Below are positions 33,745 through 42,507 of a stretch of DNA of 64,000 bases, in pieces. The notes beneath the pieces are model-generated. The model worked only from the letters and a program-made list of their open reading frames with translations, was not told the origin of the DNA and did no database searches. Made by a program: the position numbers and the translations under genes. Source of the stretch: a marine actinobacterium PHSC20C1 (GTDB lineage: Bacteria; Actinomycetota; Actinomycetes; Actinomycetales; Microbacteriaceae); NCBI GenBank assembly GCA_000153145.1, contig CH672415.1:1546767-1610766 (forward strand). Reading direction: 5' to 3'. Each line of letters opens with the position of its first letter. Position 1 is the first letter of the stretch.

Positions 33745-34914
33745 CTACCGAAACGCCGCTTGGTCGGTGAGAGCGCGCCCAAGCACCAAAGTGTGAACTT
33801 CATCGGTTCCTTCGTAAGTACGCACCGACTCCAGATTATTCATGTGCCGCATTACGGGGAAGTCGCCGGTGATTCCATCCCCCGCCAGCACACTGCGGGC
33901 CATTGACGCGATCTGGATTGCCTCGCGAACGTTGTTCAGCTTGCCGACACTGATTTGCTCAGGAGTGAGCGTGCCGGCATCCTTCAACTTCGCTAAGTGC
34001 AGGGCGAGCAGCATGCCCTTCTCGTATTCGACAAAGGAATCGGCAAACTTCTGCTGCGTCAGTTGCATGGCCCCGATCGGTTTGCCGAACGCCTGTCTCG
34101 TCTTCGAGCGCTCGATAGCCACATCGAGGCAATCGCGCGCCGCGCCCATTACGCCCCAAACGATTCCGAACCTCGCGTCATTCAGGCAGCGGAACGGTGC
34201 CGAAAGACCGCGCGCTTCAGGCAACAGCGCCGACGCTGGCAAGCGAAGGTCGTTGAAAAAGAGGTCGCACTGAATGGATGCCCGCAGAGAATGCTTGCTC
34301 TCAATATTCACGGCGCGGAACCCAGGCGTGTCCGTTGGCACCACAAAGCCCCGCACACCCTCATCGGTCTGCGCCCACACGATAGCGACGTCGGCAACCG
34401 TACCGAGACCGATCCACCGTTTCGAACCGTCCAGCACCCAATCATCGCCTGACCGTGTTGCGCGGGTCAGCATTCCAGCGGGATCGCTGCCGCCGGTTGG
34501 TTCTGTCAGAGCGAAGCATCCGATTGCCGCCCCTGTTGCTAGCGACGGAAGCCACTGCTCTTTCTGTTCAGGCGAGCCGAAGTAGGCGAGCGCACTCATC
34601 GCCAGCGAGCCCTGCACCGAGACGAAGGTTCGCCACGCGGTGTCTGCAGCTTCCAACTCATAGCAAACCAGTCCGTAGCTGGTGGCATTCGCCCCTGCGG
34701 CTCCGTAGCCGGTCAAGTGCATTCCGAGCATCCCCTGAGCACCCAGTTCGGCGACGAACTCGCGGCGAAAGATAGCGTCTTCGAAATCTTTCTCAATCGT
34801 GGGGCTTATCCGCTGGGTTGCGAAAGTTCTGGCCTTCGCCTGCCATTCGCGCTCATCATCGGTGAGCAAGGCATCGAGGCCGAGCAGGGTCTCTGACACG
34901 GAGTTCACAGTCAT
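33745..34914 (-). CDS. Acyl-CoA dehydrogenase, glutaryl-CoA-dehydrogenase-like
   Basis: A 389-residue FAD acyl-CoA dehydrogenase. CFALTEPTGGSDPAGM and KRWIGLGTVADVAIVWAQ fit the family; KTRQAFGKPIGAMQLTQQKF is the C-terminal signature. The catalytic Glu is in YEGTDEVH (about 368), the position used by the glutaryl-CoA and short-chain groups. Overall wording (SMARSVLAGDGITGDFPVMRHMNNLESVRTYEGT-like end) is closest to glutaryl-CoA dehydrogenase, which makes crotonyl-CoA. AGAAGGA precedes the ATG, and the start overlaps the CaiB stop by 4 nt. Confidence 0.82.
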   Translation of the reverse strand: MTVNSVSETLLGLDALLTDDEREWQAKARTFATQRISPTIEKDFEDAIFRREFVAELGAQGMLGMHLTGYGAAGANATSYGLVCYELEAADTAWRTFVSVQGSLAMSALAYFGSPEQKEQWLPSLATGAAIGCFALTEPTGGSDPAGMLTRATRSGDDWVLDGSKRWIGLGTVADVAIVWAQTDEGVRGFVVPTDTPGFRAVNIESKHSLRASIQCDLFFNDLRLPASALLPEARGLSAPFRCLNDARFGIVWGVMGAARDCLDVAIERSKTRQAFGKPIGAMQLTQQKFADSFVEYEKGMLLALHLAKLKDAGTLTPEQISVGKLNNVREAIQIASMARSVLAGDGITGDFPVMRHMNNLESVRTYEGTDEVHTLVLGRALTDQAAFR

Positions 34915-36068
34915 TGTTTTCCTTCTGCGGGTAGCCAATCGGCGCCCTGATGTTGGCCAATATCTGGCGGTACCAGCCGGTAGCGAGTGGGAGTACGGGA
35001 CAAAGCTATCGGGTTGCTGATCTGCTTGCTGGTTCTGCCGGCATCCGATATTTCGGTCACTGGCCCGAGGCCAAGTTCGGCCGCATACGCGATCGCTTGG
35101 CCGACATCGTTTACGGGCCCCGCCGGGATACCAGCGACTTTCATGGCGTCTACCCAGTGCGCGACAGTTTCGGTAGCGAGTCGGCCATTCAGGATCGCGC
35201 GCAGTTGGCTGCGGTTTTCGACTCGCTTGTCGTTGCGGGAGAACCGGGGGTCGACGCTCACAGGGGCAAGCCCGAGGAGCTCGGTAAGGCGAGCGAATTG
35301 CGCATCGTTGCCGACAGCAATCACGAAGGGGCCATCGTGCGCAGCGAAGGATTCGTAGGGGGCAATACTGGGGTGGGCGTTTCCCATCCGCTTCGGTGAA
35401 ACCCCCGTGTTCAGTGCTGCTGATGATTGATTGACCAAGGCCGCCAATAGCGACGAAAGTAGGTTTACTTCGACGCGCTGACCGATTCCCGTACTGTCGC
35501 GCACACGCAACGCAGCCTGGATCCCCACCACCGCGTTTTGCCCGGTGAGAACGTCAACCAGCGCCACGCCCGCCTTGGTGGGGTCGGATTCTGGATCACC
35601 CGTGACGCTCATGAGTCCGCCAACCGCCTGAACGAGCAAGTCGTAGCCGGGCAGGTGTGCACCATCGCCGGTGCCGAATCCGGTCACCGAACAGTAAACG
35701 AGTGCCGGATTCTCGGCGGCCAGTTCGTCGTATCCCAGCGCGAATCGTTCCATCGTTCCCGGTCGAAAGTTTTCGATGAGAACATCGGCGCTGAGGGCGA
35801 GCCTGCGGGCTTCAGCTGCGCCTTCCGGCGCGCGCAAGTCGCAGACGATCGAGCGCTTGTTGCGATTGACGCTCGCGAAGTAGGTGCCGCGGCCAGACTC
35901 ATCGACTGGCGGGGTCCACGCGCGAGTGTCGTCACCCGCGGGCGACTCGATCTTGATCACATCGGCACCGAGATCGGCAAGGATCATCGACGCATACGGC
36001 CCCGCTAATACTCGGGAGAAGTCAGCGACGCGGATGCCCGCGAGGGGAGCATTGAGGGAAGCCATCAT
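34911..36068 (-). CDS. CaiB/BaiF-type (class III) CoA transferase
   Basis: A 385-residue class III CoA transferase. APLAGIRVADFSRVLAGPYA, LADLGADVIKIESP, FASVNRNKRSIVCDLR and LIENFRPGTMERFALGYDEL are characteristic; the catalytic Asp is expected in the YDLLVQAVGG region. These enzymes move CoA between carboxylates, and one group makes glutaryl-CoA. The neighbour being glutaryl-CoA-dehydrogenase-like supports a glutarate-type substrate (inference). 4-nt ATGA overlaps on both sides. Confidence 0.87.
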   Translation of the reverse strand: MMASLNAPLAGIRVADFSRVLAGPYASMILADLGADVIKIESPAGDDTRAWTPPVDESGRGTYFASVNRNKRSIVCDLRAPEGAAEARRLALSADVLIENFRPGTMERFALGYDELAAENPALVYCSVTGFGTGDGAHLPGYDLLVQAVGGLMSVTGDPESDPTKAGVALVDVLTGQNAVVGIQAALRVRDSTGIGQRVEVNLLSSLLAALVNQSSAALNTGVSPKRMGNAHPSIAPYESFAAHDGPFVIAVGNDAQFARLTELLGLAPVSVDPRFSRNDKRVENRSQLRAILNGRLATETVAHWVDAMKVAGIPAGPVNDVGQAIAYAAELGLGPVTEISDAGRTSKQISNPIALSRTPTRYRLVPPDIGQHQGADWLPAEGKQ

Positions 36069-37786
36069 TGACCAATCGGTGGAGTGCGAGTCGGCGCCAC
36101 TCGTCGGCGTGAGGCAGCTTCGTAGGCGACGCCGATGCTCAAGAGGTCGAGGTCGGAGTACGCCGCACCAGCAAAAGTGATTCCGACGGGCATCCGGATG
36201 TCAGCCATGAGTCCCATGGGCACGGTCACGGTGGGAATACCGAAGTGTCGGATCGCGAGATTGCCGTTGGCGACCCAGACACCGTTTCGCCAGCCGAGCG
36301 CCGCAGTTTCTGGATTCTTATCCATATCGGCGGCTCCGACATCCGCTACCGCGGGAAAAACGACTGCATCGAGATTGTTGTCGAGCATCCACTGCTCAAA
36401 GTCGATGCGCCGGGTTTCTTCAAGCGCGCGAATGCCGTCTTCGATCTCCGGGATGTCTTCGAAGCGTGCGTAGGGATGGTCGCGCACCTGGGCAGGGTAG
36501 GTCGCAATGTCATCATCGAAGCCCTCGTAGTGGTCAAACAGGGCATCCTCCGATTGCGGAAAGATTTGGCTGCCGTCGACCCCCTCAAGCGAGTCGAAAT
36601 TGGGGTCGCCATTCGCCTGCAAGAAGTCTTGCCACGCCCACGCCGACAGGTCGATGATTTCGCGCTTGAGATACTCCGGCCGCAGGATGCCGCGAGTCGC
36701 AAGGGTGGGTGCGCCGGCTCGATCGGCCTCATAGTTTGAGACGACAGGGAAGTCGACATCCACGACTGTTGCGCCGGCCCTTTCGAGGTCACGCCTCGCA
36801 TCCTCGAAGAGCTGCAGGATGCTGGGGCGCGTAGTGATTCTATTGCCGGTCGGGCCGCCCATCCCGCCCGTGCCTGTGCCCGCCTCGTCATCGCGGCCGA
36901 TGTACATTCGCGGAACGCCAAATCGTCTACCGGCTAGCGGTTTGGGTCGGCTGCCCGGCTCAGTTGGCAGCAACGAGAGATAGGTTTCGGGTCGCCCACT
37001 GGATGCACTCGGGATGCTCACCCACGGCTGCGAGCGCCAGAAATCTCCGCGAGTGTCCTCATCGTCGAACACAATGATGTCCAGCACAGCAAGCAGGTCG
37101 GCCATTGTGCGGGTGTGCGGAACGACGACATCCATCGTGGGAACGAGCGGCCAGTTGCCGCGCACCGAGATGACACCTCGCGACGGCGTGTACGCACACA
37201 GCCCGTTGTTGGAGGCGGGAGCACGCCCGCTCGACCACGTCTCTTCAGCCAGCCCGAAGGCAGCAAAGCTCGCCGCGGTAGCGGTGCCCGAACCATTTGA
37301 TGAGCCTGAGCCGAAGGCCGCAGTGAGGTACTCGGAGTTGTACGGGCTCTCGGCCCTCCCGTAGAGGCCGCGCTGCATTCCCCCGTTGGCCATGGGCGGC
37401 ATGTTCGTCATGCCCAAGCAGATCGCACCGGCTCCCCGCAGTGCCTGGACTGTTGCCGCGTCACGCATTGCTTGTAGTTCGGCAAAAGCTGGGCTTCCTG
37501 CGGCCGCCGTCAGCCCCCGCACGAGATAGCTGTCTTTCGCCGTGTACGGGACGCCGTCGAGCGCACCGAGGGTTTCTCCGCGCGCCCTCCGCCGGTCTGA
37601 CTCGCGTGCTTCATCCAGCGCGGCGGGGTTGGGCACGACCACCGAGTTCAGCAGCAAACCATTGTGGTCATAGTGCTCGATCCTCGCGAGATAGGCAGTG
37701 ACGAGTTCTTCGCTGGAAAGCGTGCCGCTGTCGAGCGCTGACTGAAGTTCGGCGATAGTCGCTTCAACTACATCGAAAGTACTCAT
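36065..37786 (-). CDS. Amidase-signature family protein, divergent active site
   Basis: A 573-residue amidase-signature protein. The catalytic Lys84 (GVPYTAKDS) and cis-Ser region (FGSGSSNGSG, about 159-168) are present. The nucleophile segment reads EETWSSGRAPASNNG (Ser186) where most members have D-T-G-G-S-I-R-I-P-A. A ~120-residue insertion (about 260-380, Gly/Arg/Pro-rich) enlarges the enzyme. It lies directly after agmatine deiminase, so N-carbamoylputrescine or an amide made from a polyamine is a possible substrate; this is inference. 4-nt overlaps join it to both neighbours. Confidence 0.8.
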   Translation of the reverse strand: MSTFDVVEATIAELQSALDSGTLSSEELVTAYLARIEHYDHNGLLLNSVVVPNPAALDEARESDRRRARGETLGALDGVPYTAKDSYLVRGLTAAAGSPAFAELQAMRDAATVQALRGAGAICLGMTNMPPMANGGMQRGLYGRAESPYNSEYLTAAFGSGSSNGSGTATAASFAAFGLAEETWSSGRAPASNNGLCAYTPSRGVISVRGNWPLVPTMDVVVPHTRTMADLLAVLDIIVFDDEDTRGDFWRSQPWVSIPSASSGRPETYLSLLPTEPGSRPKPLAGRRFGVPRMYIGRDDEAGTGTGGMGGPTGNRITTRPSILQLFEDARRDLERAGATVVDVDFPVVSNYEADRAGAPTLATRGILRPEYLKREIIDLSAWAWQDFLQANGDPNFDSLEGVDGSQIFPQSEDALFDHYEGFDDDIATYPAQVRDHPYARFEDIPEIEDGIRALEETRRIDFEQWMLDNNLDAVVFPAVADVGAADMDKNPETAALGWRNGVWVANGNLAIRHFGIPTVTVPMGLMADIRMPVGITFAGAAYSDLDLLSIGVAYEAASRRRVAPTRTPPIGQ

Positions 37787-38880
37787 ACGATTGCTCCCTC
37801 TGCTCTGGCTGCGTCGCCGCCTGTCCCGCCGTCTGCGCGTGTGCCTGCGCTCGGCAGTTTCGGCTGCTGCTGAGTGATGCAGTGAATGCCACCACCTCGC
37901 GCAAAAATCTCCCGCGAGTCGACCATCTGAACTCTACGACCCGGATACGCTTCGGCAAGAATTTCGGCGGCTCGAGCATCCGCTGCGGCGTCGGCAAAAC
38001 CGCAACCGATAACGCCATTGTTGACGACGAGGTGATTCACGTAGCTGTAGTCGACAAAACCGTGATCGTCCCGGAGAACCTCTGGCGCCGGCATCTCAAC
38101 AATCTCCCACTCGCGCCCTGCGACATCGCGCTGGCTCTCGAGACTCTGGCGAATTTCAGCCATGACCTGATGATCAGGATGCTCGGGGTTCGGTTGGGCG
38201 TGCAACAAAATTCGGCCAGGTGACGGAATCGTCGCAACAATGTCGACGTGTCCGTTCGTGCCGAAGTCGTCATAGTCACGAGTGAGGCCTCGCGGCAGCC
38301 ACACGGCGTGCGTCGCACCAATCGTCCGAAGCATTTCCCGTTCGACGCGCGCTTTGTCGGCGAGAGGATTCCGGCGGGGATCGAGTTGCACAGTCTCAGT
38401 GAGCAAGACCGTGCCTTCACCGTCGACGTGGAATCCCCCGCCTTCAGCGACGAGTAGTGAACTCACAAGTTCGGCACCCGAAGCAGCGGCCACGAATCGC
38501 GCAATTTCAGCAGATTTCGCCCACTCCGCCCACTTGGGAGCACCCCAGCCGTTAAAGATCCAGTCGACTGCCCCGAGCACTGCGGGCCGCTTGTCGTCGA
38601 CCACAAAGGTTGGCCCGATGTCGCGCATCCAAAACTCGTCGAGTGGTGCTTCGAGTATTGCGATGCTGCTATCGAGCATCCGACGAGACCGCGTCATTTC
38701 GCTGGGGTCCACCACCATTGTCACTGGCTCGAACTCTGCAATCGCATGGGCAACGTCTGTCCAAGCGGAATAGCCCCGTTCACGTTCGGCAGCAGTCGCG
38801 CCGAGCGTTTCTCCTTCACGCGGGAAGGCCATCCACGTGCGCTCGTGTTCTGCCGTTTCGGCCGGCATCGTCCAGGTCAT
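37783..38880 (-). CDS. aguA: Agmatine deiminase-type enzyme
   Basis: A 365-residue guanidine-group-modifying enzyme of the agmatine deiminase family. MPAETAEHERTWMAFP, DEFWMRDIGPTFV, VAEGGGFHVDGEGT, GTNGHVDIVATI and the catalytic GGGIHCITQQQP (Cys334) are all present. It converts agmatine to N-carbamoylputrescine and ammonia. The last ~25 residues form a Gly/Ala/Arg tail not usual in the family. It starts 2 nt after the putrescine oxidase stop and overlaps the amidase by 4 nt. Confidence 0.9.
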   Translation of the reverse strand: MTWTMPAETAEHERTWMAFPREGETLGATAAERERGYSAWTDVAHAIAEFEPVTMVVDPSEMTRSRRMLDSSIAILEAPLDEFWMRDIGPTFVVDDKRPAVLGAVDWIFNGWGAPKWAEWAKSAEIARFVAAASGAELVSSLLVAEGGGFHVDGEGTVLLTETVQLDPRRNPLADKARVEREMLRTIGATHAVWLPRGLTRDYDDFGTNGHVDIVATIPSPGRILLHAQPNPEHPDHQVMAEIRQSLESQRDVAGREWEIVEMPAPEVLRDDHGFVDYSYVNHLVVNNGVIGCGFADAAADARAAEILAEAYPGRRVQMVDSREIFARGGGIHCITQQQPKLPSAGTRADGGTGGDAARAEGAIV

Positions 38881-38882
38881 GG

Positions 38883-40244
38883 TTAGCTTTCATCTTTGCG
38901 GATGATCGTGGATGCGAGTCGTCTTCCGACCCGGATTGCTCCGTCAACGTGCTGGTAACCCTCTGACGCTAGGTCGCTGGATCCGAACTGGATGGGCCCA
39001 ACGGGCTCGAGTTGCATTGCCCCGTACCTAGTGAGTCCGCCAAGGTCAAAGCTGGCGGCGTAGGCGCCGCGCGTCCATTCCTCTGACGCCCAGTCGCTTT
39101 CGTAGTAGACCGCGGGGGTGAGCGCCTCAGTGCCGTAGTAGACGGCAAACGATTCGAGAATGCGGTGCTGCCGTTCTCGCGGTGTAAGCGCGAGCAGCTC
39201 ATCGGCTTTCTCACCGGAAACGAAGCCAACGAGAGTGCCGCGATCGTCTCCGTAGTTGGTGTTGTCATAGGCCTCATGGACTAGTTGGTACGGACTAAAC
39301 GCTGTTCCGCTCAGGCCAGCATCGCGCCAGAAGGGTGTTTCGTATGTGGCGTGAACTTTGATGACGAGTCCGAGCGAGGAATGCTGCTGCATTTGCTGAC
39401 GAAGTCGCGGCAACGCGGGAACGTAGTTGATTCTGTCGTAAAGGTTTGGAGGTACAGCAACGATGACGTGTTTCGCCTGAACTGTGATGTTGTCGCTGGT
39501 CACCGTCGCTCCGGTGGCGCTCCAACGAATTTGTCGAACGGGTTGCGAGAGGTGAACGACGTCATCCCCGAGTTCTTTCGCAAGCAAAATCGGCACCTGC
39601 TGCAGCCCGCCAATAACCCGCTTGTCGAGGATGAAGTCGGCGTTGACGAGGTTACTAAAACTGCCAGCACTTGCTGCCATGAGCATCGCTTGCAGAAGGG
39701 AGAACGAGTGTGCTGGCTTAGTCAACATCGCATCGGCCACATACAGCGCAATGTTGTCGATGGCTTCGCGATTATCGCTCTGGCTTTCCAACCAGGTTAG
39801 GTAGGAGATGCGGTCGTATTCTGTCGCGCGGGGGTGGTTCCACGGCGCTTCAAGGTCAGTCTCAGCAACGAGCACATCCAGTAGTGAAATGAGTCGGGTG
39901 ATTTCAGCCTTGGTGGCTTCACCCGTGGGGAAGATGTCTCCGGTGTAGCGACTTACCTGCCCGTCGCTCGAGACGTAAACACTGTCCCCTTCGCGGTATC
40001 GCGCGTAGGTTTCCAACCCGAGCTCGTCGAGGGTCTGGATGAGCGCGGTCTGATCGGGTGATACCCACTGGCCACCGATCTCGAACATTTGGCCATCAAT
40101 GGAGTCGGTCCAGAGGCGACCGCCGATTCGGTCACGAGCTTCGAGAACAATCACACTTACGCCCGCTCGCGTGAGTTCTGTGGCGGCGGTGAGCCCGGTC
40201 GCACCGGCTCCAACAATGACGACGTCGCGTTCGATCGTTCTCAT
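38883..40244 (-). CDS. puo: Putrescine oxidase-like flavin monoamine oxidase
   Basis: A 453-residue FAD amine oxidase. DVVIVGAGATGLTAATEL is the dinucleotide fold, followed by LEARDRIGGRLWTD. Internal segments (FEIGGQWVSPDQTALI, MLTKPAHSFSLLQAMLMAAS, YETPFWRDAGLSG, YESDWASEEWTRGAYAA, GYQHVDGAIRVG) match rhodococcal and micrococcal putrescine oxidase more closely than other monoamine oxidases. The enzyme oxidises putrescine, and more slowly cadaverine, to the aminoaldehyde. It leads the operon and is divergent from the TetR gene. Confidence 0.88.
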   Translation of the reverse strand: MRTIERDVVIVGAGATGLTAATELTRAGVSVIVLEARDRIGGRLWTDSIDGQMFEIGGQWVSPDQTALIQTLDELGLETYARYREGDSVYVSSDGQVSRYTGDIFPTGEATKAEITRLISLLDVLVAETDLEAPWNHPRATEYDRISYLTWLESQSDNREAIDNIALYVADAMLTKPAHSFSLLQAMLMAASAGSFSNLVNADFILDKRVIGGLQQVPILLAKELGDDVVHLSQPVRQIRWSATGATVTSDNITVQAKHVIVAVPPNLYDRINYVPALPRLRQQMQQHSSLGLVIKVHATYETPFWRDAGLSGTAFSPYQLVHEAYDNTNYGDDRGTLVGFVSGEKADELLALTPRERQHRILESFAVYYGTEALTPAVYYESDWASEEWTRGAYAASFDLGGLTRYGAMQLEPVGPIQFGSSDLASEGYQHVDGAIRVGRRLASTIIRKDES

Positions 40245-40349
40245 TCTGGTGACTACTCCCTATTGTTCCGATCGAGCCGGGGGCATTTACCCACAACTGC
40301 ATTATTTACCCCCTACTCAATAAGAGTCAAGAGCGGATACACTTCGAAT
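40245..40349. promoter_or_regulatory. Divergent promoter region of the polyamine operon and tetR
   Basis: 105 bp between the two starts. TTTACCC occurs twice in the same orientation (40286-40292 and 40305-40311, 19 bp apart), possible half-operators. TACACT (40338-40343) ends 6 nt before the tetR ATG. The TetR protein would be expected to bind here. Confidence 0.5.
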
Positions 40350-40955
40350 ATGGCAGCAAGCGCAACACGACGTCGAAACCCCGCAGAGCGAGCCCTCGAA
40401 GTTCGTGAAGCTGCGGAGACGATTGCGCTCACTCGAGGGCTGGCCGCAATTTCGCTGCGCAGTCTCGGAGCACACTGTGGTGTCACCGCGCCGCTCATCG
40501 CCCACTATGAGCCAAACATGGACGCCCTCGTCGCCAATACGTTCTCAGCAATAGCGGAGCGCGAGATCGCGGAGGTCGCCCTCTTCGCTCAAACGCCGTC
40601 TGCGCCTCTCGACCAATTGCGAGCGCTAATCGACACCCTTGCCGACCCTCACCGAGACAACGTGAGTGAAGTCTGGAGCGATGCGTGGAGTATCGGGCGG
40701 CGAAATCAACGACTTGCAGAAGCAACCCGTGACGCGATGGACTCCTGGCAGTCGCTTGCGACCGGCATCATCCGCAGAGGTCAAGAACAGGGCCAGTTCG
40801 CGGATGCCCGTCCCGAACGTGCAGCGCTCGTGCTCTTCGCCCTCGTAGATGCGACGGCGTCCTATCAACTTGTCGACTACGGAAGCAGGCAGGAACGTGA
40901 AGCCCTCGTGCGCGAGACTATTGAGGACATTCTGAAGGTGTCCCTACACTCCTGA
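40350..40955 (+). CDS. TetR-family transcriptional regulator
   Basis: A 201-residue TetR regulator. The N-terminal helix-turn-helix is ALTRGLAAISLRSLGAHCGV followed by TAPLIAHYEPNMDALV. The C-terminal ligand domain resembles BetI/BM3R1-type repressors (ARPERAALVLFALVDATASYQLV). Divergent from the polyamine/amine oxidase operon, so it is the probable local repressor. ATG 40350 is chosen over the open upstream frame because TACACT is exactly 6 nt before it. Confidence 0.87.
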   Translation: MAASATRRRNPAERALEVREAAETIALTRGLAAISLRSLGAHCGVTAPLIAHYEPNMDALVANTFSAIAEREIAEVALFAQTPSAPLDQLRALIDTLADPHRDNVSEVWSDAWSIGRRNQRLAEATRDAMDSWQSLATGIIRRGQEQGQFADARPERAALVLFALVDATASYQLVDYGSRQEREALVRETIEDILKVSLHS

Positions 40956-40980
40956 CGAGGGAGCTCGGTGGAGCAGCGCG

Positions 40981-42393
40981 CTAGCCGCAGGGGGTCATGC
41001 GCATGACGCCGTTGCCGAGTACGCCGGTTCCACCCAGGAGTACGCGATTTGTTGTTCCGTAGCCTTCAAGGTCGTTTACAACCCCGCTAGGAACGCAATT
41101 GCCGGGCACGACGTAGAGCGGTGCGGAGTTGAGTCCAGCTAGAGCTGCACCCGCGAGCGCGTCAGCGAACCCGGTGCCTACTGCAAAGTACGCCTGCGGG
41201 ACAGCGGAGAAGCTTTCGCTGTTGATCTCGCGCGAAGTTGAGTAACGGTTTGCGCCGGCATATCGAACTACCGTGTTCACCCCAGTTTGCGCACCGAGCG
41301 ATTGTTCGACCCGTGTCGAAATCACGCCGGTTCCTCCGGCGACTACAACATCGGTAACCCCGAGCTTGACCATGAGTGCTGCGGTCGCGGAATCTACTCC
41401 GCTAGCGTGACCGTGAACCAGGAACACTGGGCTCCCGCTTGCCCCGGCTGCGGCGCTCGCACTGAGTGCGTCAGGGAAGTTCGCCCCTGTCGCAAAGAAC
41501 GCTTTACCGGTTCCTGCACTGAACGCACGCTCAATCACGATGCGGGAGGTTTCGTACCGGTCCTTACCTCCATCGCGCCGAATGTTCGGGGCGAGGCTCG
41601 AAAGTTGCGAGAAGATTGTGTTCGAAAGAACGCCAGTGCCGCCGACTACGACAATGAGATTGGGCTTCAGCCGTTCGATTTCGCTTCGCACGATGCTTGG
41701 CAGCCCAGAGGGCGGGGTCAGCAAAAGCGGGCCGCCCTGTTTCGCGGCCGCTGGTGCTGCGCTCAGTGCATCCGGGTAGTTCACGCCGGTCGTCACGTAG
41801 ACAACGTTTACTCCCGGGTCGTACTCCTGAGAAATCGCAACAGCAGTTGAGTAGCGAGAAGCACCAGAGAGTCGGTCTACTCCGGGCGCGGTTTCTGCCG
41901 CCGGCGCGGGAACGCTTGCCCCATACTTCCCGAAGTTCTGGACCGCCCAGGTGGTTCCGTTGATAGTCAGGAACGCAATGCCGATGTCGGTGTAGTCGCC
42001 CAAAATGTTTGCACGGTGGCCGGATGAATTCATCCATGCGTTGTGGACAGCTGTTGGTGTCGACCATCCCCTGGCAACATTCTCGGCTGCCCGGCTCCAG
42101 CCACTAGGAATCTGGGTGGAAAAGTCTGGGTTGTGGGTCATCGCGCCGTTGGCGGCCATCTGCTTCGCCCACGCCGTCGATACGGAACTTATTGAGCTGT
42201 TGAGCTTCAGTGGGCCGAGATTGTTGTCGGCTCTGGCCTCATTAACAAGAGTGAGGATCGTATTTTCGCCAGCTGCCGTTGCGGGCGTTGCACTCGAAAC
42301 GGCGAAACCGGAGGCGAGAAGTGCGGTGATGGCGAGCACGCCAAACCAGCGGACGACTATGCGTCGCGCTCGAAACCCCCCGGTTTTCCCCAC
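40981..42393 (-). CDS. CAP-domain protein with three cell-wall-binding (CWB2) repeats
   Basis: A 470-residue exported protein. The signal peptide has a basic n-region (RARRIVVRW), a core (FGVLAITALLASGFAVSS) and cleavage near TPATAAGE. A CAP/SCP domain follows: LVNEARADNNLGPL, WAKQMAANGAMTHNP, AWMNSSGHRANILG and GTTWAVQNFG. Then come three CWB2 repeats (VDRLSGASRYSTAVAIS, GGKDRYETSRIVIE, RYAGANRYSTSREIN), each with a YPDALSA/FPDALSA/FADALAG motif and VVGGTGV-type end, which anchor proteins to anionic wall polymer. Reading frames beginning at 42591 run through a tRNA-Ser gene and are wrong. GTG 42393, with TAGCGT 7 nt upstream, is the best start. Confidence 0.82.
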   Translation of the reverse strand: MGKTGGFRARRIVVRWFGVLAITALLASGFAVSSATPATAAGENTILTLVNEARADNNLGPLKLNSSISSVSTAWAKQMAANGAMTHNPDFSTQIPSGWSRAAENVARGWSTPTAVHNAWMNSSGHRANILGDYTDIGIAFLTINGTTWAVQNFGKYGASVPAPAAETAPGVDRLSGASRYSTAVAISQEYDPGVNVVYVTTGVNYPDALSAAPAAAKQGGPLLLTPPSGLPSIVRSEIERLKPNLIVVVGGTGVLSNTIFSQLSSLAPNIRRDGGKDRYETSRIVIERAFSAGTGKAFFATGANFPDALSASAAAGASGSPVFLVHGHASGVDSATAALMVKLGVTDVVVAGGTGVISTRVEQSLGAQTGVNTVVRYAGANRYSTSREINSESFSAVPQAYFAVGTGFADALAGAALAGLNSAPLYVVPGNCVPSGVVNDLEGYGTTNRVLLGGTGVLGNGVMRMTPCG

Positions 42394-42400
42394 GAAAGGC

Positions 42401-42406
42401 ACGCTA
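42401..42406 (-). promoter_or_regulatory. -10 element for the CAP/CWB2 gene
   Basis: TAGCGT on the minus strand, 7 nt before GTG 42393; weaker case than the 6-nt group. Confidence 0.4.
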
Positions 42407-42452
42407 CGCGACGATTGCGCAGGCGTCGAGTCCCCCTTTACGGGGGCCCGGC

Positions 42453-42499
42453 AAGAAGAAAACCCCCTAACTTCCTTGTGTTTACTGGGAAGTAGGGGG
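42453..42499 (-). terminator. Rho-independent terminator of tRNA-Ser
   Basis: On the minus strand CCCCCTACTTCC (42499-42488) pairs with GGAAGTTAGGGGG (42475-42463, one bulge), followed by TTTTCTTCTT. It starts 9 nt after the tRNA 3' end. Confidence 0.85.
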
Positions 42500-42507
42500 T
42501 GTTTCTG

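Noticed and set aside
33730-33760. Leaderless -10 (TAGCCG) before the GyrI-like gene
   Set aside because: The TAG is the stop codon of the upstream dehydrogenase and position 6 is G; operon co-transcription explains the gene.
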